Origin: Baylisascaris procyonis
Taxonomy: Eukaryota; Nematoda; Chromadorea; Rhabditida; Ascarididae
Assembly (NCBI GenBank): GCA_037389465.1
Contig: JAZARR010000174.1
Coordinates: forward strand, 372,001-436,000
Reading direction: 5' to 3'
Length of the DNA: 64,000 nucleotides
Below the pieces are notes generated by a model. The model saw nothing but the letters and a program-made list of their open reading frames with translations. It made no database searches and was not told where the DNA came from. Made by a program: the position numbers and the translations under genes. How positions within the stretch are numbered: position 1 is the first letter of the stretch; the number at the start of each line of letters is the position of its first letter. Below are positions 1-15,100 of the stretch, piece by piece.

Positions 1-153
1 TGCTATGCCGGCTTTGTGGACGTCTCGTCGAGTGCTAACCTGCAGCCGGGTCGCGTTTGCACTGTGCAGACAACTTGTCCTAAACAAAAGACCGACCTCA
101 TGTTCCTTGTTGATGGCTCCGGCTCTATCGGTTCATACGTCTTTAAGCATGAA
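1..153 (+). CDS. mua-3: mua-3 exon: end of EGF module and start of VWA domain
   Basis: Reads in frame from base 1: the C-terminal half of an EGF module ending in QPGRVC, a short linker, then TDLMFLVDGSGSIGS, the first VWA strand with the MIDAS DxSxS motif. The donor gaa|gtgagt closes it in phase 0. The window cuts the gene in the middle of the EGF module. Confidence 0.93.
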
Positions 154-3100
154 GTGAGTTGGGCCCTGCAGTCTATTCGCATAATTCTGCTTGCAATGCT
201 GAAATCGAACTCGCATTTAGCTTCACAACAATCTTTGTTACATTTTCAGCTAATGCAGTTAGAACTCGTAAATCACTTTTATACCGAAAATCGGTGAAGT
301 AGTTCTGAGGTTCAAAGATGAAAGTATTGCATTGGAGTGAATCTGATTCAAAGCAGTGAAAATCGCTTTTAAATTTATGCTGCATCAGCGTTATCGATTT
401 ATCTAATTTCATTGTTTGCTTCTATCCTCTAATAAAATCTGCTAAACTATTAGCAAAAACTCTCCTCCTTTCCACTACAAAACTATTTGACCTTCACTTA
501 AACTGTTGGTAAAATTCAAAGAACATCCTTTCACGTCTGGAAAATCATTCGGCGCGTGAAAGTTTGAACACGAAAACAGCTCCCATTCCATGAATTTCAT
601 CCCGTAATGGCCCCTTTGCTCTAACACCTCGCGAAATTTGCATCTTTCACATTTATTAAGCAGTTGCTTGCTTCAAAGATCGAGTGGGAAGAATACACGT
701 GTCCATATTCCTCAAAGTCCGTGCGATTCCTGAAAGTGTTTCGCAAAGCTCACATGATTTCTTCGTTTATCGAGCCCACCTCCTTCGCCTTCGCAAATAG
801 TTTTTTTGATGAAGGAGACCTTTAAGATATTTGGAAAGTGATGATTTATTTAAGAAATAAAGATGAGTTCCCAGCTAACTTGTTCCATCAGCTAGCACAG
901 GGAACGTTTCAATCTATGCAGACGAGAGGGGAGAGATGGGTTACATTGCTCGCAAATACAATATGAGACAGTCCTCGGGATTTCCTACCTATTTTTCCAG
1001 TGTAGTGGATAGATTAAGCCTTAAAATCCTGTTTTCATGCTCGAGAGTAGAAAAATGTGAGTTATAATTTATTTTGAACTTTTAGCTTCTTTTGATTCCC
1101 AATGTTTTAGTGTATCTTTCTGCATTAAATTTAAATGAATGCTGTGTAGATCTCTTCCTGTAACTGTTTCATTCAATTTGCATTTGGCATAATTTGTAGG
1201 TTCTGAGGTTTGTGAAGGAATTTGTGGAACTATTCGATATCGGACTTGATAACACGCGTGTAGGTTTGATCCAATATTCCGATCAAATAAGGCACGAATT
1301 CGATCTAAGTCAATATAGGGATAAGGCATCCGTTATACAGGCGATCTCACAAGTACACTACCTCACCGGCTTGACGAGGTGAGTGTCTTGACGGCTTCTT
1401 CATATTTTTTGGAAACGTGATGTCGTTGGTAAATAAACTAGGAGAAATGGGTAAATGATGCCAAGCACTGATGGTTAAGGATTATATTAAAAAGAGAAAG
1501 GAAGACTGAAATTAAAAGTTTGGCAAACATCGACCACTCAAACGTTAGTCATCCGCTTATCGAGCGAAGAATTTTATCAGCTAGGCTACTTCTTCAATCT
1601 CGTTTACCTCCTGCAATGCTAACAAGCACTAGTTCGTGAACTAGGATTCGTGAACATAAGTACCTTTTGTACTATGGAAGATAGCTTCTTTGCAGTTTAA
1701 TGCAAAGAAATCCCTAAGGTTGTAGTTTTAGAGGTGTAAGAACTTTGTCACCTTTTAATACGTTATTGTATAGGACTGGCGCTGCAATCCAGCATATGGT
1801 TATGGAAGGCTTCTCAGAGCGACGTGGTGCACGTGCGGAGAGTGATGATGTCGCACGTGTGGCAATTGTAATCACGGACGGACGAAGTCAGGACAACGTC
1901 ACAGAACCAGCCATTGCCGCTCGCAAGCTTCACGTGAATATGTTCGCCATTGGTGTCACAGATCACGTGCTTGCTTCTGAGCTTGAATCAATCGCTGGAT
2001 CACCATCACGTTGGTTCTACGTGGATCGTTTCAAGGATTTGGATACGCGGCTTAGATCGTTGATTCAGAAAGCTGCGTGCCCGTCACCAGAACCTAAGCC
2101 TAGACCGTCATCCGGCTGTAGTGCAGCTGCACAAACCGGATGCGATCGTTCGCTAAATGAGATCTGTCTCGAGGTTAGCAGCAATTTATGTTTTTTCTTA
2201 TACAAAAATTTTCTATGCTGTCTTTGGAAGCATTTTCCTTAAACTTTTATAACATCTAATTGCAGTTTGTTCACGAATCTTAAGGAAAGATTTTGAAGGC
2301 AATGCGATTGCAATAGCCTACAGTAGTACTACTAAGTTGCATTCACAGCTAGCACTTGAAGCCCAAAATTGCTTTGTTGTATGTGACTTTTTGATCCTTT
2401 TAGTTATTTTGGAGACATACATACTAAACTTCAAGTAAGGAAATTGTTTTATGAGGTGTATTTTGAGTTGACGTAAGTGGCAAAGTTGTGCTTGGAGCGA
2501 TGAAGAGTACGGTCAAGACTTCCTAAGGACGAGGCCTCCAGGATATCCCTTGCGGTAGCAAGGTCTTCTTATAGAGGCTCAGGTCTGCTGTGGCCAGGGG
2601 AATACATGCAACTTGTATTCTTTAACAAGTTAAAAACCCCTATAGTTGCGATAGTTCGAGACTATGAGGAGGTACGGTATTTGTTGGGGCCTATAGGGCT
2701 GATTGGAGCTTGTTGTCGAGATCCACGTGCTTTCAACATCCTAAGCCTGTGAGGGTAGAGGTGAAATTGGAGTCCCTCGATGAGCAGAACATTCCCGGGA
2801 GTCCTCAGGCGGGGTTGGACGCTAACATGAAATCTTAGGGTGGTCGACTAAACTGCAGTACATTACACCATTAGTTTCTGATTCGTTTGCCGGTGTGTTC
2901 ATTTTCTTCTCACTTTTCTTAACCTTTTTTGAGTTCAGTTTCTTACTACAATAGCGAGATCCTACCATTGCCTTTATTCAACAAAATTTTAGAGCTGCAC
3001 TTCGCAATTAATAATTTATATAACATCATTTATAGCTGTTTTCTGACCATTTTCATCGTTTATCGTTTTATTTCCAATAAACCGTCTGTTTGCGAATCTT

Positions 3101-6100
3101 TTATACGAAACTACTTCACTTTTTGCTTTTCTCAACAAACTTTCTTCATTACGAAATCGAAAAGTAAATTATTTTTAAACAATCGAAAAATTATATACTG
3201 TTGACTTTTTTTGCTAAAAATTCGATAAATACATATCATTGTTGCCTTTAAATTTGCTTCTCAGTATCTTCTTCTGAATTATTTGATGAAAATTTATAAA
3301 GGCATGTTTTTATTCGAAGTTTTGCAGCACTTTAAACGTTCAGTTTCTTTTCATGATTTTCAAAATTGCGATTGTTACGGGTCCTTTTTCTTCCAAATTT
3401 TTGAATGCGTCTTCTCCAACGATTAACACTTGAATTACGTCTTTCTTTAATTGATTTGATCGTGCAAAAATTAAAGTCGCTTATTCATAACGAATAAATT
3501 AAACGTCAAGGGCACTAATTTGAGGTCATTTGTTATTCATTCTGTGCTGAACGAATTTTTTGTCTTATTTGCTCAAATCGTCATTAAAAAGTGAACTATT
3601 GAGAAGTGGAGTACTAGAAGTTTGAAATAACTGTGTCTCGGCTTAATCATTGCATTAGGGATTTTCTCTTGATTGTTAAATTCTCAAATTCTCTGATGAA
3701 ATGTGCTCAAATTGAGGAATTTTCCGAGATTTCAACCCTTATTTCTTATTTCTCGTAACATTGCAATTCCCACCATTGTTTTATTCGTGAAGATTTTTTC
3801 TAAATTCTACAGTTTTTTAGTCGTTAATGTCAACTATCATTCGACCATCTCTATCATTGCTATACATTTTCCATCGTTTTGCAAAGTTGATTATCATTTC
3901 ATAGACTTTGCTCTCTCATCATGTCATTGCTTAAATAAGGTGGAATTGAGTTATGTGTAATATTTTTGATTACTTGTAAAAAGATTTACTTCATTATTTA
4001 AACGATTTAATATCTAAAATCGGCAGAATTCATCTCTTCGCCGTCAGTGTTCTCAAAATTTGTTTAATATTCGATTGCTGTTTTTCAGATAAACGGAGTA
4101 AGTAATTGTCAATGCCCGGATGGATTTGAGCGCCATCCAGAAACGCGAGTATGCGGTGGAGAATTATGCAATCCACAGATCGCGACCTCATGTCCACATC
4201 CAGAAGTGTGCACTCTGACGCCATTCTCCAATTTCCGCTGCATTTGTCCGAAAGGCTATTTCAGAGATCAACGTACCGCAATTTGTGGTTTGTTTTCCAT
4301 TCTCTTCATTTATTCTTTAACTTTATATGCGATAATTTTCACTAGAAACATCCATTGACAGCAGTTGAGTTCATTGTTCAATAAATGAACATTCGTTGAC
4401 GGCAATTTTTAAAGCGTCAATTTTTATTGACATCTATTGTTTAATAAATAATATATTGCAGCTATCGGTTCGATTTTGTAACTTGTTGAATTTTTCAATA
4501 ATCGTAATGCAAATGTCTCGAATCGAGTAATACATTGGCCAAATTACATTTTGCTTAGGAATTATGAAATTTTGGAATTCTTCTTCAGTGATGTTCCTTT
4601 TCATGTTCTCAGAGGTTAGCGGATTGAAATTTCTTTCAGCCGAGTGCTTATTAAAGATAACATTTATGAGAGTCTTACAAACAATATCAATAATTTAAAT
4701 AATATTACTGAACATGCAATAAATATACTGAATAACGATAGAGCACAGCGGCGATAATAATAGTTTTATTGTTCTCCTTTTATTATTTTATTAGTTTTGC
4801 TTTTTTTTTAAATTTTTGTTTACTTTATTCAATAAAGGCAGGTATATTAAAAGAGAATAGCTGAATTGTTCGTTGCTAAGAGTCATAATTATAGTATCGG
4901 TGAATGAGCAAAAGGAACCCAAAGTTTTGTCCTCACATGACAGCGATTGCAACAATGGCGGTATACGCTGCAGCGGGAATGAACATTGCACTCTCGACAA
5001 GACTGGTAACTATCGGGTAAGTTTCATTTTATAATAAGCGAGATTTTGAACTTTATAAAAGTGCCTCTTAAAAAATTTTTCCAATGAATAGCTACAATTA
5101 TTCCCTAAAGAATAATTTTCTTGTTTAAGAAGAAAGGAGATTAGAAATGGGATTTTTCGTCGTGCCAAACTGATAATCTGTCAATTAAAAGCTTTTCACG
5201 GATAGTGTTATACAGCCTCACCACAGTTGATGTCTTGGATGTGTTGCCTTTTCGTCTGAATCGACTGAAAAGAAACTTTCTGATATTATTTCATAAAAGA
5301 AATTAATGTGGCTGATGAGAAATTGCCATTGACTTTCTGATTGAATATCATCATAAAGAATGCACTTTCTATAGCATGTATAACCACAATGAGATTATGG
5401 GTAGCAAGCGAACTCTTCGTCGATGATAAGCTTGTTCGAGTGTTTCTGTTATTGCATCCAATTGAGATTTGCAACTCATTGAGTGCAATATGTTTTAGTG
5501 TGAATGTTTGGCTGGATACGAGCGTAATGGACGTACTGGTGAATGTACGCTGCCAGGATCTTGTGATCCTGCCCTGCCGAATCCATGTGACGTGCGAAAA
5601 CGCGAGAAATGTCTTCTTCATCCCTCTGGGCAATATCATTCGTGTCAGTGCGCACAAGGCGAGAAGCGACAATCTGTGACGGGGATTTGCTGTAAGTTTT
5701 TACTATAGACTTTCTTTTTAAATTTGACTTGGTTTCTAATAAATTTGACTTTCATCAGTATTGTCAGTTTTTTTAAGTGTTTTCAAAAGTTTGAGTGATT
5801 CTTCTGTAAAGTTTCCTTTCACCAGTAAGAAGAATTTCATAAGGAGGAAATGGATGTAGACAAGAAATATGTTTGGAAACTCAACTTCTATTCAAAAATT
5901 AAGTGAATGTGACGAGAGTTTCCTTTTTGCTTGGCCGAACAACTTCAGGAATTAATATTCTTGTCCTCAAAGATATTCGTATAGCCATTGACTTAAACCA
6001 GAGGAGAGGGTAAGTTTGGTGAATTTCGACTAATGTGGAGCACTCCTAGCACGTTGATAATCCCTTTTCTAAACGACAAAACAATCTTCAATGAATGGCT

Positions 6101-9100
6101 TATTTGAGTGCGCAATGAGTGTCTGTTGGGAACACACGATTGCGATCGTTCGGCGCGTTGTATCGATACAGACGATGGATATCTATGTGCATGTAAATCC
6201 GGCTTCATCGACCAAAGTCCCGATGCCGTCAACAGACCGGGCAGATTGTGCGTTGCTGAACAGAACGAATGCGCTGATGGCACACACAAATGTTCTCCTC
6301 ATGCCATTTGTACGGATACTACAGATGGATACATTTGTCGATGCAAATCTGGATATATCGATTTCTCACCAAATCCTCACAGGTAGATTCGGAATTATTT
6401 CGTAGAGGATTGTTGCTGCTTTATGATTGTTGTAATTTGAAATAGGCATAGCGGATAGCTACAAATGTTGACAGTCATAACTTTGGATTATAAAAGGAAT
6501 CATTTTTTGCCTTATTACTAAGCAAGGTGATCATTCAAATCTGCGCAATGCTGAAAACAGCAGATTTGTAAAGAGCTGTAATCGAATGAATCGGTGACCC
6601 CAAAATATTCACTTTTTCTGCAGAGTAGTTTATTTCTGTTCATATCAAAGGCGTTTACCTCTCTTTCCTTTTGGCGAATGCAGTAATTAAACACTAGACA
6701 TCAAATGTGGGTACTATTATGAGATTGTGTAGTCATCTTATGCTACGTTGGTCTTGATCTATAATGTTCGAATAATACGAGCGTCTTCCACAAATACGGC
6801 ATGCATGCATCGATGGCTAGTTGCATTGCATCGCTGATTTGACAGTGCGTGATCACTGTAATAATTTGAAAATTCGTTGGCAAGCATTGTATGTTAAGCT
6901 GCATATGACATCTATCGAGAACATTTGTGGCTGTTGAAGAGCACTGATTGATCCTTCAATTCGCATCTCAAGCTTTTACTTTATAACTTGTTATTTCTAA
7001 AAAAACCTCTGTACCTCTATTCTTCATTCTCATAGCCGACCCATCTGAACGCAACCATTTTTTTTTTCGATTCCTTTTCACTAATGTTCAAAGGATTGAA
7101 AAATCGAACTTTGTGAACTCTCTTCGGCTTTTGATGTGAGATGTTTAGTTTTGGTGGCGTTGTATGCAAGGAAATCATAAATGAATGTGAGGATCCATCG
7201 TTGAACACATGCCATAAGGATGCGATATGCATCGATACAGCCGACTCATACAAATGCATCTGCAAAAACGGATACAACGATCTTGATGAACTCCGCAATC
7301 CAGGACGCCGATGTGAAAAAGGTTTGCTGCTAGTGATTCATCCTACTTGTAGTTTTATTTTCAATTCAAATTTTTGTCCCTCTTTCCATCGTTAAATTTA
7401 ATGTTCACTTTGGACAACGAATGTTGTTGTCGTTGAAATTTGCTGCATAGTTATGCATCCGCTGGAACAGTGCACAATTTACATTTGGGATAATATAATC
7501 TGGTTGGTAAAGCGGATAAATTGAGAATTAAGCCAGATCACTCCGATGCTCTAGAAAAGTAAAACGATGATAAGATATTTAGAGGAAGTTGGGATGGAGC
7601 TAGATTACTAGAAATGAGAAGAATGACAGTTATAATAGCACCATTAGTGAATCACGGTCAACTGTGGGTAACGGGAATGAGATTTAAGCAATGTGGAATT
7701 AGATCTCGCTGACTTGGGTGTGACAGTTTTTTACCTCATGCATTTGGTATAATCGTGGATGTGACTTCATCTGACTTCTTTCATTTGAGGAGCTGCCAGA
7801 ATGGATTAAAAAGCACCTAAAATCACTTATTGCGTGGAGCTTTGCTCGCATATCTTATAGTTTCTTAAGGAAGGATGAAAAATGAAATCTCAATGATTGG
7901 TTAAAACATATTGGTATTTCAGAAGAACGCAATGACCGTTGTTTAGCGGGAAAGAACGACTGTGATCGAAATGCGCGTTGTATTCCAAGAGGCAATAATG
8001 ATTACGTATGCGCTTGCCAAGCTGGATTCCGAGATAAGAGTCCCAATCCAGCGCAGCCAGGACGTGTCTGCATTCCTTGTAATACTTTATTCACCCTTTA
8101 ATTGTTTTCCTTTATGTTGTATACCGATTCAAATCAATCAGCAATTGTTTTATCAATATTCTTATTTATAATCTTCAAATACTGTAAATTTTCGAAGCAA
8201 CGGTTTCGTAAATAATTACAAGAACTGCTTGCTTGAATGAAATGTTTTTTCTTAGGCAAATGAAATTGCAGTATCCTCGCATTGATCAAGTCCAAAGCGA
8301 CATCACAGCAAATTGCATCTATACAGGTGTTGTCTCATCTAAATAATTGTTATCCTTATCACGCATTGTATAATATATGAGATGTGCGCTTAGATTAAAG
8401 GAATATATTTGTAGTGATTCCCGAATGCGACAATCCAACATTAAACGATTGCGACTCACCAGATCGTGCTATCTGCACAGATACTGATGAAGGATATTTG
8501 TGCAGATGCAGACAGGGATTCCTTGACATATCACCGAATATCGCCACTAAACCTGGTCGATTATGCAAGCCATGTGCGTCTTTTATTTTTATTTAAGAAG
8601 TAATTGAAGGTGATCGGAAATGTTTTTATAGCCACGCTCACAAAATGTTATAATAATACACAGAATGTAGAACCTAGTTGTTCTGATTTAGAACTCCGGT
8701 CAGAAAGTAAAACTTTGGTCGTATAAACTTTGATTTTTGTGCACATTTTTCCTTCACATAAAACTTCAAGTGAAAGCTTTCTGTGAATACTGCATTCTTT
8801 TAGTGTTTTTGAAATCGTCTAAGAAAGCGGCCTAAAACATTAATTGAATAAGTCTACCTATGTTACTTACAGACGTGTATCTGTGCTAAGCATAGAATGA
8901 TTTGGCTCATAATTTGTTGTAACATCCTCTGTGCTATATTTTTAATGCTCTTCTACATGGCGATGGGTGACATCAGGACATATTTGTCTTCACACCCTTC
9001 GAAATATCAGCCCTAAGGCCGTTTGCAGAAAAATAAAATTCCATAGTTGTCCATCTATTTAATGCTCTTCTTTATTTATTTTCTTCAAGAGTTGCCTATA

Positions 9101-12100
9101 TAAATTCTTACAAGTTAAGTGGAGAACGAGTGCGCGAAAGGAACAGACGACTGTGCTCGCGACGGTGGTATTTGTGAAGATACACCCGATTCATTCACAT
9201 GCCGATGTGCCATCAACTATTTGGATGTGTCATTCGATCGTCAAAATCGTCCCGGTCGCAAGTGTAAACGCCGTAAGCGTTTTGTCCCTTTTATCCCTTT
9301 AAGACATGAATACTAATGATATCTCAAAGGTTTTTGAGAGATTTTCAACTCATTCCCTCGTTATCTCTCTTCTTTTTATTTACCTCAAAGTAATCTTCAC
9401 GGGAAAAAGCCAAAACACTTTTTTTTAGTTTCAAATGTTAGGAATTTTATCACCTACGCAAAGAAGGAATTATTCGCAAAAGATTTGAAATTCCAGTTGT
9501 GGACGAATGCCAGACGGGCCAGAATGACTGCTCACCGGAGGCGACATGCACAGACACCGAAGATTCGTACGTTTGCGCCTGTCCAGACAAGTACATAGAT
9601 GTCTCTCCGGATACGGTGCGTAAACCTGGCAGAAGATGTCTGTTGAGTAAGTTCTTTTGCCGTTTTGCTCATTGGCTGACCATACGGCGGCAATTATTTT
9701 GCATCCTACTGATGGTCGATTTTTCCAGCTTGAGATCTTGGGTCTGTTTCGCACCATTTTCCCAGTATTTATATACTGTGGTCTGTGCGTGGATCGTTGT
9801 CTATTTCTTCTTCGAAGCTCCTACGTTGAAGCCCAGGCCTTATGTTTTCGAAACCATTTCGTATTCATAGTAATGTGCGGAATTTTTCTGAGCTTCAATT
9901 TCATTGACTGAGTGCCTTAAAAAGAGATGGAGCCGTGCTTTCATTTGCCGACATAAAATCAGAATACAAGATTTTGAAGCTTGCAAATTTCTTTAGGTTG
10001 AAGTGACGAGAAAACAGATGCAATTTTGAAATCGTTTTTAGGAATAAACGAATGCAAAGAAAATCGCCACGATTGTTCTCCGAACGCCGACTGTATCGAT
10101 ACGGCGGAATCTTTTATGTGTAAGTGTCGTGATGACTTCGTTGACGAGTCGCCTGATCCGCGGAATCGCCCCGGTCGAATCTGCCGACCTGCACTAGTTG
10201 ATGAGTGTCGACTCGGTAAACATGACTGCCATCCGAATGCGATTTGTCAGGATCTGGCACAAGGATACACTTGCCACTGCAAGCCGGAATTCATCGATCA
10301 AAGCCCAAATCGTGTCTCGCTACCCGGGCGCGTCTGTGCACCACGTCCCACTCCACCACCTGAAGAATGTCGTGTTGATAGTCTCACCTCTTGCAAGCAA
10401 GAGCTGAATGAGGTGCGTAAGTCGTTTCACGTTAGTTTCGATGATTGATTGGCATTTCTTCTCCGTTTTCCCATTCCGCACAGTCTTTGAAGAAACCTTT
10501 TTTTCAAATTATGGGAATAGTGCATTCTGATGGACGTCTGTGAGTGTCTCTTGGTTGAATTTTTAACGCTTACTTTTATTTATATTATGAGGACGATCCA
10601 TGTTGGATATTTCGAATCAAAAGGACGTCGGGTACCGCTACGCTAAGCCGAATAAAGTGCAGCTAGAATGTGAAGGTTCCGAGTGTTATATGCCATCAGC
10701 GTGAAACAAGCCTTGCTGAAAGCTGCAATGCAAACATGCTGGAGGATGTTGTCATATCCTTCCCGAATTTCAGGTTTGCCGTCTCATCAATGGTGTACCT
10801 AAATGTGCATGTCCTATAAACTACAGCCGCGATACGTCAACCAACTCTTGCACGGTGATCAACGAATGCGAATTCCCGCAGCTAAATGATTGTCATCCTG
10901 GTGCTGAATGCATCGATAAGCCCGTCTCGTACACCTGCAGATGTCGCGATGGTTTTAAGGATGTCTCACCTCCCAGCAGACCTGGACGCAACTGCCAACC
11001 TCGTTAGTATTTCCTCCTCCAAGTAGTTCATATAGCTGGGAAGCCTTTATATGCCAACCCGGGAAATATTTTAATTTTTTAGCGTCGAGTTGCCTTGAAA
11101 ATAAGAAAGAGAAACAGAAAATAAGTTCCCAGTCGTGTCCACTAGCTGTAGTCGAAGAAATTCAAAAATGAGGCATGTTTAAAAATTTCAGAGGTTTTTT
11201 GAGGTAGTATAGTGATCAAGGAAGGCTTTTCTTGGTTAAATATGTTCCGTACAAAGCGGAAGAAGAGGCGAAGGGGCACAGGGGAAAAGGAGTAGGACGC
11301 AGGGTGGAATTCAGTGTCTTTTATTGGCGCATCACTGGTTGATTGAATGTTTTGTAGTTGTGAACGAGTGTCGATTCCCACATCTGAACGACTGTCATCA
11401 AAACGCTGAGTGCATCGATAAAGAGGATGGCTATGAATGCAAGTGTCATCAAGGCTTCATGGATTTAAAACCTGGAAGACCGGGCAGACTTTGCAAACAA
11501 ATGATCGATGAGTGCGCTAAACCAAATCTCAACAGGTTATTGCTATGTGGTGAAAATTGTGCCAGAATATCATAGGCCTAATAATGTGTCCCCAAAACGT
11601 CCTAAGCGTTTTCAGTGAAATGTGCTTGGGAGTCTACGACAACAAGCAGTTCGTTTGCATGTATGGAGGTGCAATTCGGCGCAAGCTTAAGGTACAGCAC
11701 GGTAGTAAATATAGGAATGTTATTTTGTCAGTGTTTACAAGCCAGTCTGTTTTGTGGCCGTTATGTGTAGACTAAAATAGATAGATCATCTTCACAGACC
11801 GTAGGTGAAGTCGCGTATATTTCTAAATTTACAAGCTAAGAAGGCTCAATAGCATTATAGGACGGTATTTTTAGATGGAATTGAAATGAGCTGCTGAATA
11901 TTGCAATATGGTCGTAGGAGAGTTAAAAAACATTTGCAAATATTAGGGGAAATGAACTGTGATTGTTGAATGTTTCAGAAAATCGAATCGTGAAGTCTAT
12001 GAACGAATTTCTTTCAACGTTTGAACCAGGAACAAATTTCATAGTTTAATATAATATGCAACAACTTGCATTGTTTGAATTGAATTATTAACATTTTCAG

Positions 12101-15100
12101 TTGTGACAAAAACGCGAAATGTATCGACGAAGAGGACGGTTATCGCTGTGAGTGCAAGCCAAACTTCCTTGATGTGTCACCATCGCCCACATTCCGTGGC
12201 CGTGCATGTAGGCCAATCGTTAATGAGTTGGTTTTAATTAATTTTCATTGAAAACTCTCTGATTTGGCTAATAGTTTGATTGTCTTAAAAGAGCGGTCTA
12301 TTTTGCACGCCGATTTTGCTGCAGTTCAACTGACAGTGAGCTTTTTTATTGAATGCTGATACTTCAATTGAGCACTATAGTTTATTTTTTGTTTTTGAAT
12401 AATGATTGTTTATTTCTGTTGAAAATTCTTCCTAATATGCAAGGTTAAAACAAATTTTTCTTGAACACTGTCTAGATGAATTCATTTCATTCTATATTTT
12501 TTAAATAAGGGAAGAACTGCTATCTAGACTTGGATTTTATTGAAATATGGAAACATATGCGGTTGAAAGTGACAAATGCGGTAAGATGTTGCAGTTTGCT
12601 GATAATAGCCTGTGCAATTCGATATCTAATAGCTGCGTGTGGTAAAAACTTCAGAAATCTTTTACATCTATGAGTGTTAAAAAATGTGATTATGACTGAT
12701 CATTTGAAGATGCGCTGATCCGAAGTTGAACGACTGCGATAAGACAGCTAAGTGCACGGACACCACCGATTCTTATCAATGCGAGTGTCCACCAAACTCC
12801 AAAGACATCTCTCCGAATCCCGCTTTTCCTGGACGTGTCTGTCTCGTTTGTATGTTCTTATTCTCACTTCTTAATTTTTCACCCATCCAAGTAGTTTATT
12901 CTATCAAAGACTGTACTACTTCTCTGTGCCTAGATCTATATATACTAGTAGAGATCACTATAAAGGGGCATAAGCTTTGTAAGATGGTTTTATAAAAATG
13001 AATATTTGTTGTCTTCGCAAGCTTTTTCTTTTGCCGCCCAATTCGATTCGTACCGTTGATTTCTAACGGAAGGAATATAAATGATCGGTCGTCCAGAAAG
13101 CAAGAAAGTCTGTTATCAATCGTTTATCCAATCACCGGTTCTAATCTGTTGATGGAGGAAAGGCTAGAATATCTCATCACCGCAGATGCTCGCAAGAGTT
13201 GGCGAATTTTCTGCGCAGTTTTTTGCTTGTTAAGTGGTACTTAGTAGACGTGGCTTTCTTTGAAACGGTTGCTCGCGCATTTGAGAGGAATATCTGATTT
13301 TCGAGCCTCTGTATGAAAGCTTGAAAATTCCCTCTCTGCTCCTCTTCCTGTCCTTTTCTGCGCATTGCTGTTCGCTTCCTTCCCTCACTTCACCGCCCAC
13401 AACACAGATCCAGGCTAGAGCGCCAGTTCACTGATCCATATTTTCCGGTTTGAATAGGTATATGAAAATTGCCTCAAAAAACAGTTAGCTGAAGAAATAA
13501 ACATTCTATAAGTTGGGTTCTTTCGTCATTAAGAAAGATGACTGAACCTTGCAACTTAATTAGACACAGGTAAATTAGTGGAATTTTTCTCATGAAGTTG
13601 CAGTAATATTCCAGAGGTTCCATTTCGATAAGTTTCCAATGGCACTGCCTTCAGCAGTTTTTTATGACTTAAATTTCATTTAGACTGTTTCCAATTGTAG
13701 TAAACGAAAAAAAAATTGTAGTAAAATACCAAAAAAATTGTAAAGATGTTATGAGATGGAAAATCTCCGAGAAACGAGAATCAATAAACTGCAAGGGGAA
13801 TATGAAGCAAAGAAAACGTTTTGCATCAGAAATATTTTAGTGTGGCGAACGATGTAATCGTAAATTCATCATTTTATAGTCGAGAACGAATGCCTAACGG
13901 GTAAACATGATTGCGATCCGAATGCGATTTGCCGCGACAACGAGCAATCGTTCACGTGCGAATGCGCACAAGGATATGCCGATCGCTCGCCGAGTAAGCT
14001 TAGTCGACCCGGACGGGTCTGTGTCCAGGCTAGTTTTACACACTTTTTGATATTTTCAGCTTCCACACCTCCATTGTTTGAAGAGTTTCTTTTATTTTCT
14101 TAATATTCCATGGATCCTAATACCTTATTCTATATGTGTTTCCCTTCTTCCTCCAGTGATCCTCAGATGTTTTGTTCCTCATTGAACATGATGAGATGTT
14201 GCAGTGTCCATATACCAAGTTCTCGCATTATTATACCGTATGTTAATTTATACCGTACGTTTGTCAGATATTTGAAGCATCCAATTGGTTATAATGTAAG
14301 GATACTCCAACTTCTTAAGATAAGCTTTCTAATGATGAATGAGCTATAAAGACTCGTAGCACAACTGGAGGAGGGAGTTATAACTAAATTTTTCGAGTGG
14401 AGTGAGAATAAAATTTTAGTATCAATAGTGAACGCTTCATATTAATTGAAAACTTTATTTCTCAGAGTTCTAAAAGCAAAGAAAAGCAGTCGAATAACCA
14501 TTCAGTAGCCTTTCTGGTAAAGCTTTTTGATAGTTCTAACTTCGATATTTCCACTGTTCAAACAGTTTCTTTAATTTTTCTAATATTTCATAAATCTTCA
14601 TCGATTTCGAAATGACGTTTTGAATCAGGGTGAGTTGTTTTTCATTGACTTTGACTCTTTTTCATTGTGATTGACTCAGTTGTTCATTCAGTTGGTCGAT
14701 GAATGCGCGACAGGTCGTCATACGTGCAGTGCACAAGCAGAGTGTCGTGATCTCGAGGAGGGATATACGTGTGAATGTAAGGATGGATTTGTCGACCGCT
14801 CTCCAAACTTGCTCACACAACCGGGACGTGTATGTGGAACTCCTGGTAGGAATCCGTTCCTATTTCAAAACATCTGTAAATTTCCACCTGTATAAAGTTT
14901 AAACTTACAGACTTGACTACTTCTGAATCGGAGGAAGGAAAGGATTTTATAACTGGAGGACCTCAGCTTTCTGAAGTTTTTGTGAAGGCAAATACACTAG
15001 AGCAGAGACATTGTTGAGCCTAATGCTGATGAATTCGTAAAAGCATATTTTTTGTGCGCATGATATGCACCGGTCGAATATTCTATACCTCATCACATCA

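Noticed and set aside
9647..9911. Open frame running on from the EGF exon at 9497-9646
   Set aside because: It passes a strong donor and loses the EGF pattern. The extension is hydrophobic intron sequence open by chance.
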